17,555 nt of DNA from the NCBI GenBank assembly GCA_964434855.1, contig CAYSWR010000027.1, positions 1-17,555 on the forward strand, written 5' to 3'. Below the pieces are notes generated by a model, which was not told the origin of the DNA, ran no database searches, and saw nothing but the letters and a program-made list of their open reading frames with translations. The stretch is from UBA8516 sp964434855. GTDB taxonomy: Archaea > Thermoproteota > Nitrososphaeria > Nitrososphaerales > Nitrosopumilaceae. Numbering within the stretch: the stretch's first letter is position 1; each line of letters starts with the position of its first letter. The position numbers were made by a program, and so were the translations under genes. Shown here piece after piece: positions 1 to 6,974 of the stretch.

Positions 1-559
1 CAGTTGGCGCTTCTTCAAATTTTATTGCGACTGTTTGAATAAATTGTTTGTCAGGCGGATGGTATGCTAGTCTTTGTCTTGTTCTGTAATAATTCTCACC
101 AGTGTATTTCACAGTAGGTGTTGGTGGCTCTATTCTTCTTGGTTCTTCTTTTTGTTTTTGTGGTTTTGGTTCTGCCATTTCTGGTTCAGGAGGTGGTGCT
201 GGTCGAGAAATTTGAACAGTGACTTGTCCTGTGAATTGTTTGTCAGGTGGATGGTACGCTAGTCTTTGACGTGTAGCATAATATCGGTTACCGGTATATC
301 CCGATGAGCTTGTAGAGGTATAGGCTGGTGCAACTTCGGCTTGTGTAGTAGTTTGTGTACTTTCTGGTTTTGGTGGAGGCTGTGGTCGCTGTTGAACTTG
401 TGGCTTTGGTGCAGGTGGAGGCGGTGTTGGCCTTGTTTCTGCAGGCTTAGCTTGAGCAGCTAGTGCGTTAAGCTTTGCCTCAAGTTCAGCAATCTTTGCT
501 TCAAGATCAGCTTTAGTTTTAGTAGAACGCGATTTTTTAGCTGGTTTATCAGTAGACAT
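1..559 (-). CDS. Proline-rich protein with coiled-coil start and duplicated motif (partial, C-terminus beyond left edge)
   Basis: The frame is open from an ATG at 559 down to base 1 (186 codons), so the end lies outside the window. I do not recognise the family. Residues 1-15 are lysine/serine-rich; residues about 16-37 are Ala/Glu/Leu/Lys-rich with heptad-like spacing, a likely short coiled coil. Residues 38-78 are a Pro/Gln/Thr-rich linker. A motif of the form YTG-x2-YY-x-TRQRLAYHPPDKQF occurs at residues 88-109 and again at 152-173 (19 of 22 residues identical), separated by a second Pro/Glu/Lys-rich linker. There is no signal peptide or membrane segment. A TATA-like AAATAAA (minus strand) lies about 28 bases before the ATG, supporting this start. 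The layout suggests a multivalent scaffold or binding protein, but the function is unknown. Confidence 0.75.
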   Translation of the reverse strand, partial: MSTDKPAKKSRSTKTKADLEAKIAELEAKLNALAAQAKPAETRPTPPPPAPKPQVQQRPQPPPKPESTQTTTQAEVAPAYTSTSSSGYTGNRYYATRQRLAYHPPDKQFTGQVTVQISRPAPPPEPEMAEPKPQKQKEEPRRIEPPTPTVKYTGENYYRTRQRLAYHPPDKQFIQTVAIKFEEAPT

Positions 560-583
560 GTATTATTTTGTCATGTGGTTGGA

Positions 584-593
584 GTTTATTTAG
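584..593 (-). promoter_or_regulatory. TATA-like box for the repeat protein
   Basis: On the minus strand this reads CTAAATAAAC, centred about 29 bases before the ATG at 559. That is the spacing expected when archaeal transcription starts at or next to the start codon (leaderless mRNA). The gene at 649 diverges from it, so 560-648 is a shared promoter region. Confidence 0.45.
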
Positions 594-648
594 ATTTTGA
601 TCATTATCAGAACATTCAAGCCTAATCTATAGAAGTTTTATAAGAACG

Positions 649-1044
649 ATGAACCAAGTTATCATATTGGACGATTTTGAAAGAGAATATCCTGAATTTG
701 ACTGGAAAAACACTCCCGCATACAAGCATCCTGGTGGAAGAAACTGTCCGTGTCCCAAGCACGAGTACATCAGGGAGCAAATTAACGTAGCAAAGACAAT
801 AAACCAATCAAGTAAAGAACCTAGTCGCCTTACTTTGAAATTCTGCCCAGATCACTATAGAGTTTATCTAGACGAAGTAATTCCTGGGATGCCTTTCAAA
901 TACAGAATGCTTACAAAGATAGCACTAAAAATTGGCGCAATACAGATTGAACAGCTAAAATACATGCAGTCAGATCAGTGCTTTTACTGCAAGTTTGGTT
1001 CCGGTGGCCATGATAAGAAAAGTGAGCTGCCTCCGATAAGCTAA
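649..1044 (+). CDS. Hypothetical Cys/His-rich protein, possible zinc binder
   Basis: 131 residues, family not recognised. Three Cys/His clusters stand out: C33-P-C35-x2-H38, C66-x2-H69 and C111-x2-C114 with H121. Their spacing could bind one or two metal ions; this is inference. No membrane segment or signal peptide. The ATG at 649 has a weak TATA-like TAATCTAT at 623-630. A better TATA (TTTTATAA, 636-643) would instead suit the in-frame TTG at 667, six codons downstream, so the start is uncertain. It ends tail to tail with the next gene: its TAA (1042-1044) overlaps the opposite-strand TAG (1041-1043). Confidence 0.7.
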   Translation: MNQVIILDDFEREYPEFDWKNTPAYKHPGGRNCPCPKHEYIREQINVAKTINQSSKEPSRLTLKFCPDHYRVYLDEVIPGMPFKYRMLTKIALKIGAIQIEQLKYMQSDQCFYCKFGSGGHDKKSELPPIS

Positions 1045-1271
1045 ACCGGGCCAAGTAAAATCTTTGGTTTGTTTGGTGTGTCGTGATGACATTTTTTGCC
1101 ACACAGCGGACACGTTACTCTATCCAAGAAAATGCATTGACATATGTGTGATTTTAGATAGCTTTCAGCTGATTTTGTGTATTCGCCAGTACCATTACAG
1201 AAGGGGCACTGAGTTTCTAAAAGTGCAATCTTTCCCTGTCCGCTACAGACAGCACATTTTTGCTGACTCAC
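1041..1271 (-). CDS. Small zinc-finger protein with DnaJ-type CXXCXGXG motifs
   Basis: 76 residues from a GTG start. Two CXXCXGXG motifs (C6-AVC-SGQG and C22-PFC-NGTG) match the half-sites of the DnaJ cysteine-rich zinc centre. They are followed by C44-x-C46, C54-x2-C57 and C61-H-H, which could form a second metal site. There is no J domain or substrate-binding domain, so it is not DnaJ; small proteins of this kind may act in protein or RNA binding, but the role here is unknown. A TATA-like TTTAATTAG (minus strand, about 1293-1302) sits about 27 bases before the GTG and supports this start. It diverges from the UbiD gene and converges on the Cys/His-rich gene. Confidence 0.75.
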   Translation of the reverse strand: MSQQKCAVCSGQGKIALLETQCPFCNGTGEYTKSAESYLKSHICQCIFLDRVTCPLCGKKCHHDTPNKPKILLGPV

Positions 1272-1292
1272 TGTAAGGAATTCTTCCCGAGT

Positions 1293-1303
1293 CTAATTAA
1301 AGT
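1293..1303 (-). promoter_or_regulatory. TATA-like box for the zinc-finger gene
   Basis: Minus-strand CTTTAATTAGA centred about 27 bases before the GTG at 1271. The 114-bp region 1272-1385 carries this box and an opposite one for the UbiD gene (1356-1364), so it is a compact divergent promoter. Confidence 0.4.
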
Positions 1304-1355
1304 CCTTTTGTTAAAACTTTTTCTTATTTACTTGCAGCAGTACAAATCCAGTTAA

Positions 1356-1364
1356 GCTTATACT
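1356..1364 (+). promoter_or_regulatory. TATA-like box for the UbiD gene
   Basis: GCTTATACT, centred 26-27 bases before the GTG at 1386, consistent with a leaderless transcript. This supports GTG as the start even though no ribosome-binding site is visible. Confidence 0.4.
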
Positions 1365-1385
1365 ACATGCAAATTCAGTAAAGTT

Positions 1386-2828
1386 GTGCCAATTGAAGAT
1401 CTTGGCGAATTTATAGAAAAACTGGAAAAGGCCGGAGAGTTACGACGAGTCAAAACTCAAGTTGATGCAGATTTAGAAATTGCTGAAATTTTGCGAAGAG
1501 TCATGTATGCAAATGGACCGGCACTTCTTTTTGAAAATGTAAAAAACCACAGCATGCCAGTCTTAGGAAATGCTTTTGGTTCCATGAAAAGACTTGAGCT
1601 TGGTTTAGAGACTGATGATTTTACCCAGATAGGTCAAAGAATTGTTGACATGACAAAGATGGACATTCCTTCAGGTCTTTTTGACAAGATTAGAAAACTA
1701 CCAGAGCTTTCAAAGATGACAGACATTGCCCCAAAGTTACAAAAAAGTGGACCTGTCACAGAGATTTTTGAAGACGCACCTTCCTTTGAAAAGATTCCAA
1801 TTCTAAAGACTTGGCACAAAGATGCAGGGAGATTCATTACTTTTGGTCTTGTTGCAACAAGACATCCTGAAACTGGTATTAGAAATCTTGGAGTGTACAG
1901 AATGCAAATTCTTGACAAAACTCATGCTCTCATGCACTGGCAAAAACACAAGCGTGGAGCACATCACTACGACATGCAAAAGGACAGGGGAGACAAAACT
2001 GAGGTAGCTATAGTAATTGGCGGGGATCCTGCAACAGTATTTTCAGCAGTTGCTCCAGTTCCAGAAGGACTAGACAAGTATCTTTTTGCAGGAATAGCAA
2101 GAAAAACCGGAATCAAGACAGTGAAATGCAAAACAGTTGATCTTGAAGTTCCTGCAAATGCTGAGCTTGTGTTAGAAGGATATGTTGATCCTTCAGACAT
2201 AAGAATGGAAGGTCCGTTTGGGGATCATACTGGATATTATACTCCTCCAGAACCATATCCTACTTTTACATTGACAGGAATAATGAGACGAGAAAAACCA
2301 ACTTATCTTACAACAATTGTTGGCAAACCAATTTTGGAAGATGCGTTTATTGGTAAAGCAATAGAGCGTTCTTTCTTGCCACTGATTAAAATGTTCCAGC
2401 CTGAAGTTGTTGATTTTTCCATGCCTGCATCAGGATGGTTCCAAGGAATTGCGATCATTTCAATAAAGAAAAGATATCCAGGTCAAGCAAAAAAAGTGAT
2501 GATGGGACTATGGGGATTAGGTCAGCTTGCACTAACAAAAATTTTCATTGTTGTAGATGATGATGTAAATGTCCATGACATCAATGATGTAATTTGGGCA
2601 GTAACAACAAGATCTGATGCAGCACGCGATATTATAATAATTAACAATACTCCAACTGACACGTTGGATCCAGCCTCGCCTCTTTTGAATCTAGGATCTA
2701 AACTTGGCATAGATGCAACTCAGAAAACAAAAGAAGAAGGATATCAAAGAGAGATTCAAGAGTTAGTCAAAGTAGACGAGGATACAAGGAACATTGTAGA
2801 TGCCAAGTGGTCTAATTACGGAATCTAG
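1386..2828 (+). CDS. UbiD-family prenylated-FMN decarboxylase, probably for menaquinone synthesis
   Basis: 480 residues from GTG, full length for UbiD. UbiD enzymes use prenylated FMN (made by a UbiX partner) to remove a carboxyl group from aromatic or unsaturated acids. The prFMN/metal region is visible around R166-N-L-G-x-Y-R172, and the conserved EGPFGDHTGYY block is at residues 275-285, including the catalytic Glu275 and Asp280 as in E. coli UbiD. It faces an MqnC-like gene and their stops overlap (CTAG at 2825-2828). In the futalosine pathway a UbiD protein (MqnL-type) decarboxylates the prenylated naphthoate intermediate, so this is the likely role. UbiD homologues also act on other aromatic acids, so the substrate is inferred. 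No ubiX or ubiA is in the window. Confidence 0.9.
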   Translation: MPIEDLGEFIEKLEKAGELRRVKTQVDADLEIAEILRRVMYANGPALLFENVKNHSMPVLGNAFGSMKRLELGLETDDFTQIGQRIVDMTKMDIPSGLFDKIRKLPELSKMTDIAPKLQKSGPVTEIFEDAPSFEKIPILKTWHKDAGRFITFGLVATRHPETGIRNLGVYRMQILDKTHALMHWQKHKRGAHHYDMQKDRGDKTEVAIVIGGDPATVFSAVAPVPEGLDKYLFAGIARKTGIKTVKCKTVDLEVPANAELVLEGYVDPSDIRMEGPFGDHTGYYTPPEPYPTFTLTGIMRREKPTYLTTIVGKPILEDAFIGKAIERSFLPLIKMFQPEVVDFSMPASGWFQGIAIISIKKRYPGQAKKVMMGLWGLGQLALTKIFIVVDDDVNVHDINDVIWAVTTRSDAARDIIIINNTPTDTLDPASPLLNLGSKLGIDATQKTKEEGYQREIQELVKVDEDTRNIVDAKWSNYGI

Positions 2829-3943
2829 TGTGCCTGTACTGTGTTATAGAAATTATCTCGCTCTTCTACTGCATAGCCCATTTGTTTTACTGCGTCAATG
2901 ATCTTTTTTGCGGTCAGTTCCGTAGAGCGAGCTCCCGTACATGAGACAACTTCTTCTCCAATAAGTGTACCACCAAAATCATCAGCACCATATTGTAGAG
3001 CCATTTGCGCCATACCAATTCCATTTGTAAGCCAAGAAGATTGTATGTGTGGTATCAGCCCATCATACATCATCCTAGAAATTGCAATCATCTTTAACAG
3101 CTGAAAGCCTCCAGCTGGATATGTCACAGTGTTTTCTTGTTGCATCAAAGTGTTGTTAGGCTCAAAGCTCCAAGGAATAAATGCCATGAATCCGCCTGTT
3201 TTTTCTTGTAGTTTTGCAATCCTGACAAAGTGTTCTGCAATGTCTCTGTTGCTTTCGACATGTCCGTACATCATTGTTGCAGAAGCTGGTAGTCCTATAT
3301 CATGAGCCTCTTCCATTATTCTTATCCAATGATCACTTGAGATCTTTTTTGGACTAATCACATCCCTTACAGAATCTACTAGAATTTCTGCACCTGCACC
3401 GGGAACTGATTGTAGTCCTGCTTCTTTTAATCTGGAAAGAACCTCTTTTGTACTGGATTTTTCAACTCTTGCTATCATATCAATTTCTGATGCAGAAAGT
3501 CCATGCACTCCAACCTCTGGGAAATTCTTTCTAATCAATCGAAATGCGTCTTCATAGTATTCAATTCCAAGTTTTGGATTGTGGCCACCTTGGATTAACA
3601 CTTGTGTAACTCTAAACATCTCCCATGCTGTTTTAACACGTGCTTCAATTTCTGCCAGTGATACTGTATAGGATTCTTCATGTTCTGGTGGTCTGTAAAA
3701 TGCACAGAATTTGCAGTCCGTAACGCAGACGTTTGTATAATTGAGTATTATGTTATTTACAAATGAGACCTTTTTTCCGTATTTTTGGCGAGTCAAATGA
3801 CCTGCCACCAGTCCCAATAGATGCACGTCGTCAGATTCTAGCAGTCTAACACAGTCTTCTAAGCTAGGCCTGTGTCCTGCAAGCGAGTTTTCAAGAATGT
3901 CGCCTATTTCAGAAGCATAAAGATCCTTTGTTATCTGACTCAT
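2825..3943 (-). CDS. mqnC: MqnC-like radical SAM cyclase (cyclic dehypoxanthinyl futalosine synthase)
   Basis: 372 residues from ATG. The radical SAM cluster is C73-x3-C77-x2-C80 in the context NYTNVCVTDCKFCAFYR, typical of the MqnC/MqnE/CofH family. Further MqnC-like features are FIPWSFEPNNT, PHIQSSW and a C-terminal GADDFGGTLIGEEVV block. MqnC cyclises dehypoxanthinyl futalosine using a 5'-deoxyadenosyl radical, a middle step from chorismate to menaquinone. CofH (coenzyme F420 synthesis) and MqnE are close relatives; CAFYR and FIPW favour MqnC, and the facing UbiD gene supports menaquinone. A TATA-like ATTAAATAG (minus strand, about 3967-3975) lies 28 bases before the ATG. Confidence 0.85.
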   Translation of the reverse strand: MSQITKDLYASEIGDILENSLAGHRPSLEDCVRLLESDDVHLLGLVAGHLTRQKYGKKVSFVNNIILNYTNVCVTDCKFCAFYRPPEHEESYTVSLAEIEARVKTAWEMFRVTQVLIQGGHNPKLGIEYYEDAFRLIRKNFPEVGVHGLSASEIDMIARVEKSSTKEVLSRLKEAGLQSVPGAGAEILVDSVRDVISPKKISSDHWIRIMEEAHDIGLPASATMMYGHVESNRDIAEHFVRIAKLQEKTGGFMAFIPWSFEPNNTLMQQENTVTYPAGGFQLLKMIAISRMMYDGLIPHIQSSWLTNGIGMAQMALQYGADDFGGTLIGEEVVSCTGARSTELTAKKIIDAVKQMGYAVEERDNFYNTVQAH

Positions 3944-3965
3944 TTTGTTTTTGCTTTCGTTTTAT

Positions 3966-3976
3966 GCTATTTAATC
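3966..3976 (-). promoter_or_regulatory. TATA-like box for mqnC
   Basis: Minus-strand GATTAAATAGC, centred about 28 bases before the ATG at 3943, fits an archaeal leaderless promoter. Confidence 0.45.
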
Positions 3977-4032
3977 CTTGATGACCTGTGTATTCGTGAT
4001 CTCTTGTTAATTTTGATGATGTAATGAAAATT

Positions 4033-4080
4033 GTTTTAGATGAAATTGTACTGCAATTTAGTACAAATATAATCTAAAAC
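4033..4080. repeat. Nested inverted repeat (possible operator or structured RNA)
   Basis: Perfect outer arms GTTTTAGAT (4033-4041) and ATCTAAAAC (4072-4080) enclose perfect inner arms TTGTACT (4046-4052) and AGTACAA (4060-4066) around a 7-base loop. A competing shorter pairing also exists: AAATTG (4043-4048) with CAATTT (4054-4059). The element lies in the 239-bp region between mqnC and the winged-helix gene, with the two TATA-like boxes roughly 85-100 bases on either side. There is no T-run after it, so it is not an ordinary terminator. Otherwise 3977-4140 shows no gene. Confidence 0.6.
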
Positions 4081-4150
4081 CAAGTGAAAAGAAAATTACA
4101 AACAGAAATAGAATAGCCTGTAATAGAGCATTTCCACATTTGGCAGACGG

Positions 4151-4160
4151 GATTTTTTAA
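4151..4160 (+). promoter_or_regulatory. TATA-like box for the winged-helix gene
   Basis: GATTTTTTAA, centred about 28 bases before the ATG at 4183, fits a leaderless archaeal promoter and supports that start. Confidence 0.45.
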
Positions 4161-4182
4161 CTTTCATTGCAAAAATAATTCA

Positions 4183-4656
4183 ATGACTTCAATTAGAGCT
4201 AGTAAATACGAGAATGAAGTTTCAGACTCGAACGTAAGTCTAGGGGAACCAATTGATTCTTCGATGGACTTACAGTTTCTCAGAAACCAAATAGTTAAGG
4301 AGTACAGGAAAAGCGAGGAGTTTGTCAATCGTGAATGGGTAATAATCGAGAAACAATCCCTTGTTAAATTAATTCTAGAAACCTTTGCAGATAATGATAA
4401 ACGAGAGATTATGTATTCTACTTTGTATAATCCAAAGACGATTACGGAAATAATAGCTATTTGTAAAATACCAAAGACTTCGGCCTACAGAATAATCAAT
4501 TCTATGATAGAAAACTATCTGCTAGTACCAAATAGCTCATCTAAGAATGGTAATAGAACATTAAAAAAATATGCTTCGACAATTGAAAACGTACAAATCG
4601 AAACAGTAAAAAATAAAGTTATTGTCAAGGTCAAGTTCGTAAAAAGTTTGAAATGA
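4183..4656 (+). CDS. Winged-helix (ArsR-like) DNA-binding regulator
   Basis: 157 residues from ATG. Residues about 60-115 have the pattern of a winged helix-turn-helix: a helix (LVKLILETF), then DKREIMYSTLYNPKTITEI, a turn, and a recognition helix around KTSAYRIINSMIENYLL, followed by a basic wing (SSSKNGNRTLKKY). The C-terminus alternates Val/Ile and Lys, suggesting a final beta-strand. Residues 1-40 are polar and probably flexible. No metal-binding cysteine pair or membrane segment is seen. Small regulators of this kind are common in Thaumarchaeota. It ends 160 bp before the first aromatic pathway gene on the same strand but has its own promoter; control of that operon or of itself is a guess from position. 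Confidence 0.75.
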   Translation: MTSIRASKYENEVSDSNVSLGEPIDSSMDLQFLRNQIVKEYRKSEEFVNREWVIIEKQSLVKLILETFADNDKREIMYSTLYNPKTITEIIAICKIPKTSAYRIINSMIENYLLVPNSSSKNGNRTLKKYASTIENVQIETVKNKVIVKVKFVKSLK

Positions 4657-4741
4657 CTTCGATCTTAATTGTTCTCCCATTAATCCTAACTTGGAATAAC
4701 TTATCTAGAACGGGTTATCATAATCAAGCAGTTCCTCAAAT

Positions 4742-4760
4742 GTTTCAAATCATATGAAAC
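4742..4760. repeat. Inverted repeat GTTTCA-N7-TGAAAC upstream of the aro promoter
   Basis: Perfect 6-bp arms (4742-4747 and 4755-4760) separated by 7 bases. It ends 20 bases before the TATA-like box of the ADH synthase gene, so it is well placed for an activator, or for a repressor acting on TBP/TFB entry. The rest of 4657-4816 shows no gene. Confidence 0.4.
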
Positions 4761-4779
4761 GGCTCTGTCTATATCCCCG

Positions 4780-4790
4780 CTATTTTTAAG
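4780..4790 (+). promoter_or_regulatory. TATA-like box of the first aromatic operon
   Basis: CTATTTTTAAG, centred about 31 bases before the ATG at 4817. It would drive the ADH synthase-DHQ synthase II pair. Confidence 0.5.
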
Positions 4791-4816
4791 TAGGGTACAC
4801 CAAGGAATATCTCTTA

Positions 4817-5605
4817 ATGGTATCTGGACTACAGATTAGATTAAATCGAATTTTAAGATCAGGAAAGATGCTTTGTATCCCAATGGATCATGGCATATCA
4901 AGTGGACCAATCAAGGGACTTGAGGATCCTCATAGTGTGATTTACGCATGTCAACACTGTGGACTGACTTCGATCATTGTCAACAGAGGAATTCTAAAAA
5001 CACTTCCTAAACCACTAGCAATTGGAGTTTTGGTACATTATTCAAGTAGTACATCACTTTCAAAATCACCTAACAGAAAGATGCTCACAGGTTCTGTCGA
5101 AGATGCGCTAAGACTTGGTGCAGACGGAGTTTCACTTCACATCAACATAGGTGGAAAAGAAGAACCAGAAATGCTTGAACAGCTTGGAAAGATGGCTGAT
5201 GATTGTCACAAGTGGGACATGCCACTTTTAGCTATGATGTATCCAAGAGGCGAGAACATCAAAGACCCACATGATCCAGAAATTGTTGCACATGTAGCAA
5301 GAATCGGAGCCGAAATGGGCGCAGATATTGTAAAAACCGTCTACACTGGAGATTTTGATTCGTTTGCAAGCATTGTCAAAAGCACTCCTGTTCCAATAGT
5401 AATAGCTGGAGGCCCAAAAGCAAAAACTGACAATGACATTTTAGAAATGACCGAAGAAGCAATGAAAGCAGGGGCAAAAGGAGTTACATATGGAAGAAAC
5501 ATCTTTGAACACAAGCGACCAGACAGAATGACCGAAGCTTTGGCAGGAATAATATTTAAAAAAGAGACTGCAAAGGAAGCGGCAAAACGACTTGACAAAA
5601 AGTAG
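4817..5605 (+). CDS. aroA': 2-amino-3,7-dideoxy-D-threo-hept-6-ulosonate (ADH) synthase
   Basis: 262 residues, the usual size for this class I aldolase-like enzyme. It condenses aspartate semialdehyde with a deoxyketohexose phosphate to give ADH, the archaeal entry to the shikimate pathway that replaces DAHP synthase. Visible landmarks: the CIPMDHG motif with Asp24, the LLAMMYPRG segment with Tyr142, the Schiff-base lysine Lys173 in DIVKTVYTG, and a phosphate-binding end GGPK...GVTYGRNIF. Fructose-bisphosphate aldolase is the related alternative, but the very next gene is DHQ synthase II, which uses ADH, so the assignment is firm. The downstream gene starts inside this one's last codons (14-bp overlap), which suggests translational coupling. 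Confidence 0.93.
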   Translation: MVSGLQIRLNRILRSGKMLCIPMDHGISSGPIKGLEDPHSVIYACQHCGLTSIIVNRGILKTLPKPLAIGVLVHYSSSTSLSKSPNRKMLTGSVEDALRLGADGVSLHINIGGKEEPEMLEQLGKMADDCHKWDMPLLAMMYPRGENIKDPHDPEIVAHVARIGAEMGADIVKTVYTGDFDSFASIVKSTPVPIVIAGGPKAKTDNDILEMTEEAMKAGAKGVTYGRNIFEHKRPDRMTEALAGIIFKKETAKEAAKRLDKK

Positions 5606-6653
5606 AGAGCTGATAATATCCCCAAAAGTTCCAAGGGGACAGATTGGCAAATTTCTTTTAGAACTTGAGAGGGAAGGAATCAAGATTGTTAATGTAGACC
5701 CCAAGAGTTTGAAAGGAATTAAGACAAAGCTTGCAACACTATACAACTCTGAAAGTGCAAACTATACAGTATTGGACAAAATCTCTTCGTCAAAACCCAG
5801 GGGCAAAAAAGTGGGAATCAGACTCAAGGTTTTATCAAATGCAGATATCGAAAGCATACTCAAGTTTGCAAAGACTGGAATTGATTTTGTCATTGTTGAT
5901 GTAAAAGATTGGAAAATAATTCCGCTTGAAAATATCATAGCAAAACTACACAAATTACACACCAAAATATTTGCACTTGCAAATAATCCTGAAGAAGTAC
6001 GAAAGATGTTTTCTATTTTAGAAATAGGTGTGGATGGAGTAATATTTTCAACTAGTTCCATTAATGAAGTAAGGGAAGCCCTAGTTTACCTAGGATCAAA
6101 ATCTTTCGAGTTAAAGCCAGCAAAAATTTTGGAGATAAAAGAGGTAGGAAATGGTGAGCGAGTATGTGTCGATACTGCATCAATGCTTCATAGAGGTGAG
6201 GGAATGCTGATTGGAAGTAGATCAAACTTTTTGTTTCTAGTGCACAATGAATCAGTCGGTTCTTCTTTTACTTCGCCAAGACCATTTAGAGTAAATGCAG
6301 GAGCAGTTCATTGCTATACAATTTCTCCAGATGGAACTACAAAATATCTATCAGAGTTAGAAACAGGCTCTGAAGTTCTAGTTTTGGATTCAAAAGGTAA
6401 GGCCAGGAGAGCAACTGTTGGTCGTTCTAAAATAGAGAGGAGACCCATGCTTATGATAAAAGCACAAGTTGGAGACGAAGTTGGCGGAATAATTGCACAA
6501 AACGCTGAGACAATACGCTTTGTAAGACCAGATGGTCATCTGGTATCTGTTACACATCTCAAAAAAGGTGACGTGGTCTTGGCACATTGCAAACCAGCAA
6601 CTGGAAGACACTTTGGTATGGAAGTAGATGATGAATACATTATTGAAAAATAA
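5592..6653 (+). CDS. aroB': 3-dehydroquinate synthase II
   Basis: 353 residues, full length for the archaeal enzyme. It oxidatively deaminates and cyclises ADH to 3-dehydroquinate using NAD, replacing bacterial AroB. Family features include VCVDTASMLHRGEGMLIGSRS, the RPFRVNAGAVHCYT block, TKYLSEL...VLVLDSKGKARRATVGR, and the end block HLKKGDVVLAHCKPATGRHFG. The start is a TTG at 5592; no ATG or GTG exists nearby in frame, and this places it 14 bp inside the ADH synthase gene with an AAGGAAG purine run at 5573-5579. After it the pathway block is interrupted until aroD at 8669. Confidence 0.93.
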   Translation: MTKSRELIISPKVPRGQIGKFLLELEREGIKIVNVDPKSLKGIKTKLATLYNSESANYTVLDKISSSKPRGKKVGIRLKVLSNADIESILKFAKTGIDFVIVDVKDWKIIPLENIIAKLHKLHTKIFALANNPEEVRKMFSILEIGVDGVIFSTSSINEVREALVYLGSKSFELKPAKILEIKEVGNGERVCVDTASMLHRGEGMLIGSRSNFLFLVHNESVGSSFTSPRPFRVNAGAVHCYTISPDGTTKYLSELETGSEVLVLDSKGKARRATVGRSKIERRPMLMIKAQVGDEVGGIIAQNAETIRFVRPDGHLVSVTHLKKGDVVLAHCKPATGRHFGMEVDDEYIIEK

Positions 6654-6680
6654 TGTATTATTCTATGAATTAGAGAATTC

Positions 6681-6687
6681 TTTAAAT
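6681..6687 (+). promoter_or_regulatory. TATA-like box that favours a later start for the small zinc protein
   Basis: TTTAAAT is centred 26 bases before the ATG at 6710 but only about 5 bases before the earlier in-frame ATG at 6689. If the mRNA is leaderless, translation begins at 6710. Confidence 0.4.
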
Positions 6688-6709
6688 CATGAATCAAAGT
6701 CAGTCATAT

Positions 6710-6871
6710 ATGGCACCTACTAATGACAGGGCTACAGAATTTGTAGATCTTTGTGTAATATGTAGGCAAGGAATAATTCGTGGTGCCTTGGTTTTCATAA
6801 ATAACAAAGCATATCATTCTAGTTGCTATGCAGCATTTGGACAAAAAAGTGGAGATGTAAAACCGTCTTAA
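6710..6871 (+). CDS. Very small zinc-binding protein (LIM/zinc-ribbon-like)
   Basis: 53 residues from the ATG at 6710, or 60 from an upstream ATG at 6689; the TATA position favours 6710. Four potential ligands lie in the order C-V-I-C ... H-S-S-C, with about 18 residues between the CxxC and the His, resembling one zinc module of a LIM or treble-clef finger. Nothing else is attached, so a role as an adaptor or small nucleic-acid or protein binder is possible but unproven. It is flanked by a T-rich stretch at 6904-6920, a likely terminator. Confidence 0.6.
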   Translation: MAPTNDRATEFVDLCVICRQGIIRGALVFINNKAYHSSCYAAFGQKSGDVKPS

Positions 6872-6903
6872 TGATAGAGATGTATTAAAAACTGGATGTA
6901 AAT

Positions 6904-6920
6904 TGTTTTCTTATATTTTT
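6904..6920 (+). terminator. T-rich terminator after the small zinc protein
   Basis: TGTTTTCTTATATTTTT, 33 bases after the stop. Archaeal polymerase often stops at oligo-T stretches without a hairpin. It lies between two convergent genes. Confidence 0.35.
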
Positions 6921-6942
6921 ACATGAAATGAATAACTGTTGT

Positions 6943-6967
6943 ATAAAATAAAAAATTATTAAAAAAG
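6943..6967 (-). terminator. T-rich (minus strand) terminator after the small basic protein
   Basis: The plus strand is A-rich (AAAATAAAAAATTATTAAAAA region), giving repeated T-runs for transcripts coming from the minus-strand genes that end at 6975. Confidence 0.35.
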
Positions 6968-6974
6968 AATTATT

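Noticed and set aside
74..262. Plus-strand open frame rich in Trp, Phe and Cys
   Set aside because: It is the antisense of the repeat-containing minus-strand protein; its odd composition follows from the Pro/Lys/Gln codons on the other strand.
3977..4020. C/D-box small RNA suggested by TGATGA sequences
   Set aside because: TGATGA occurs, but no suitably placed CTGA D box follows on that strand.
5341..5746. Overlapping minus-strand open frames inside the ADH synthase/DHQ synthase genes
   Set aside because: Both are in the shadow of strongly conserved plus-strand enzymes and show no domain pattern or promoter.
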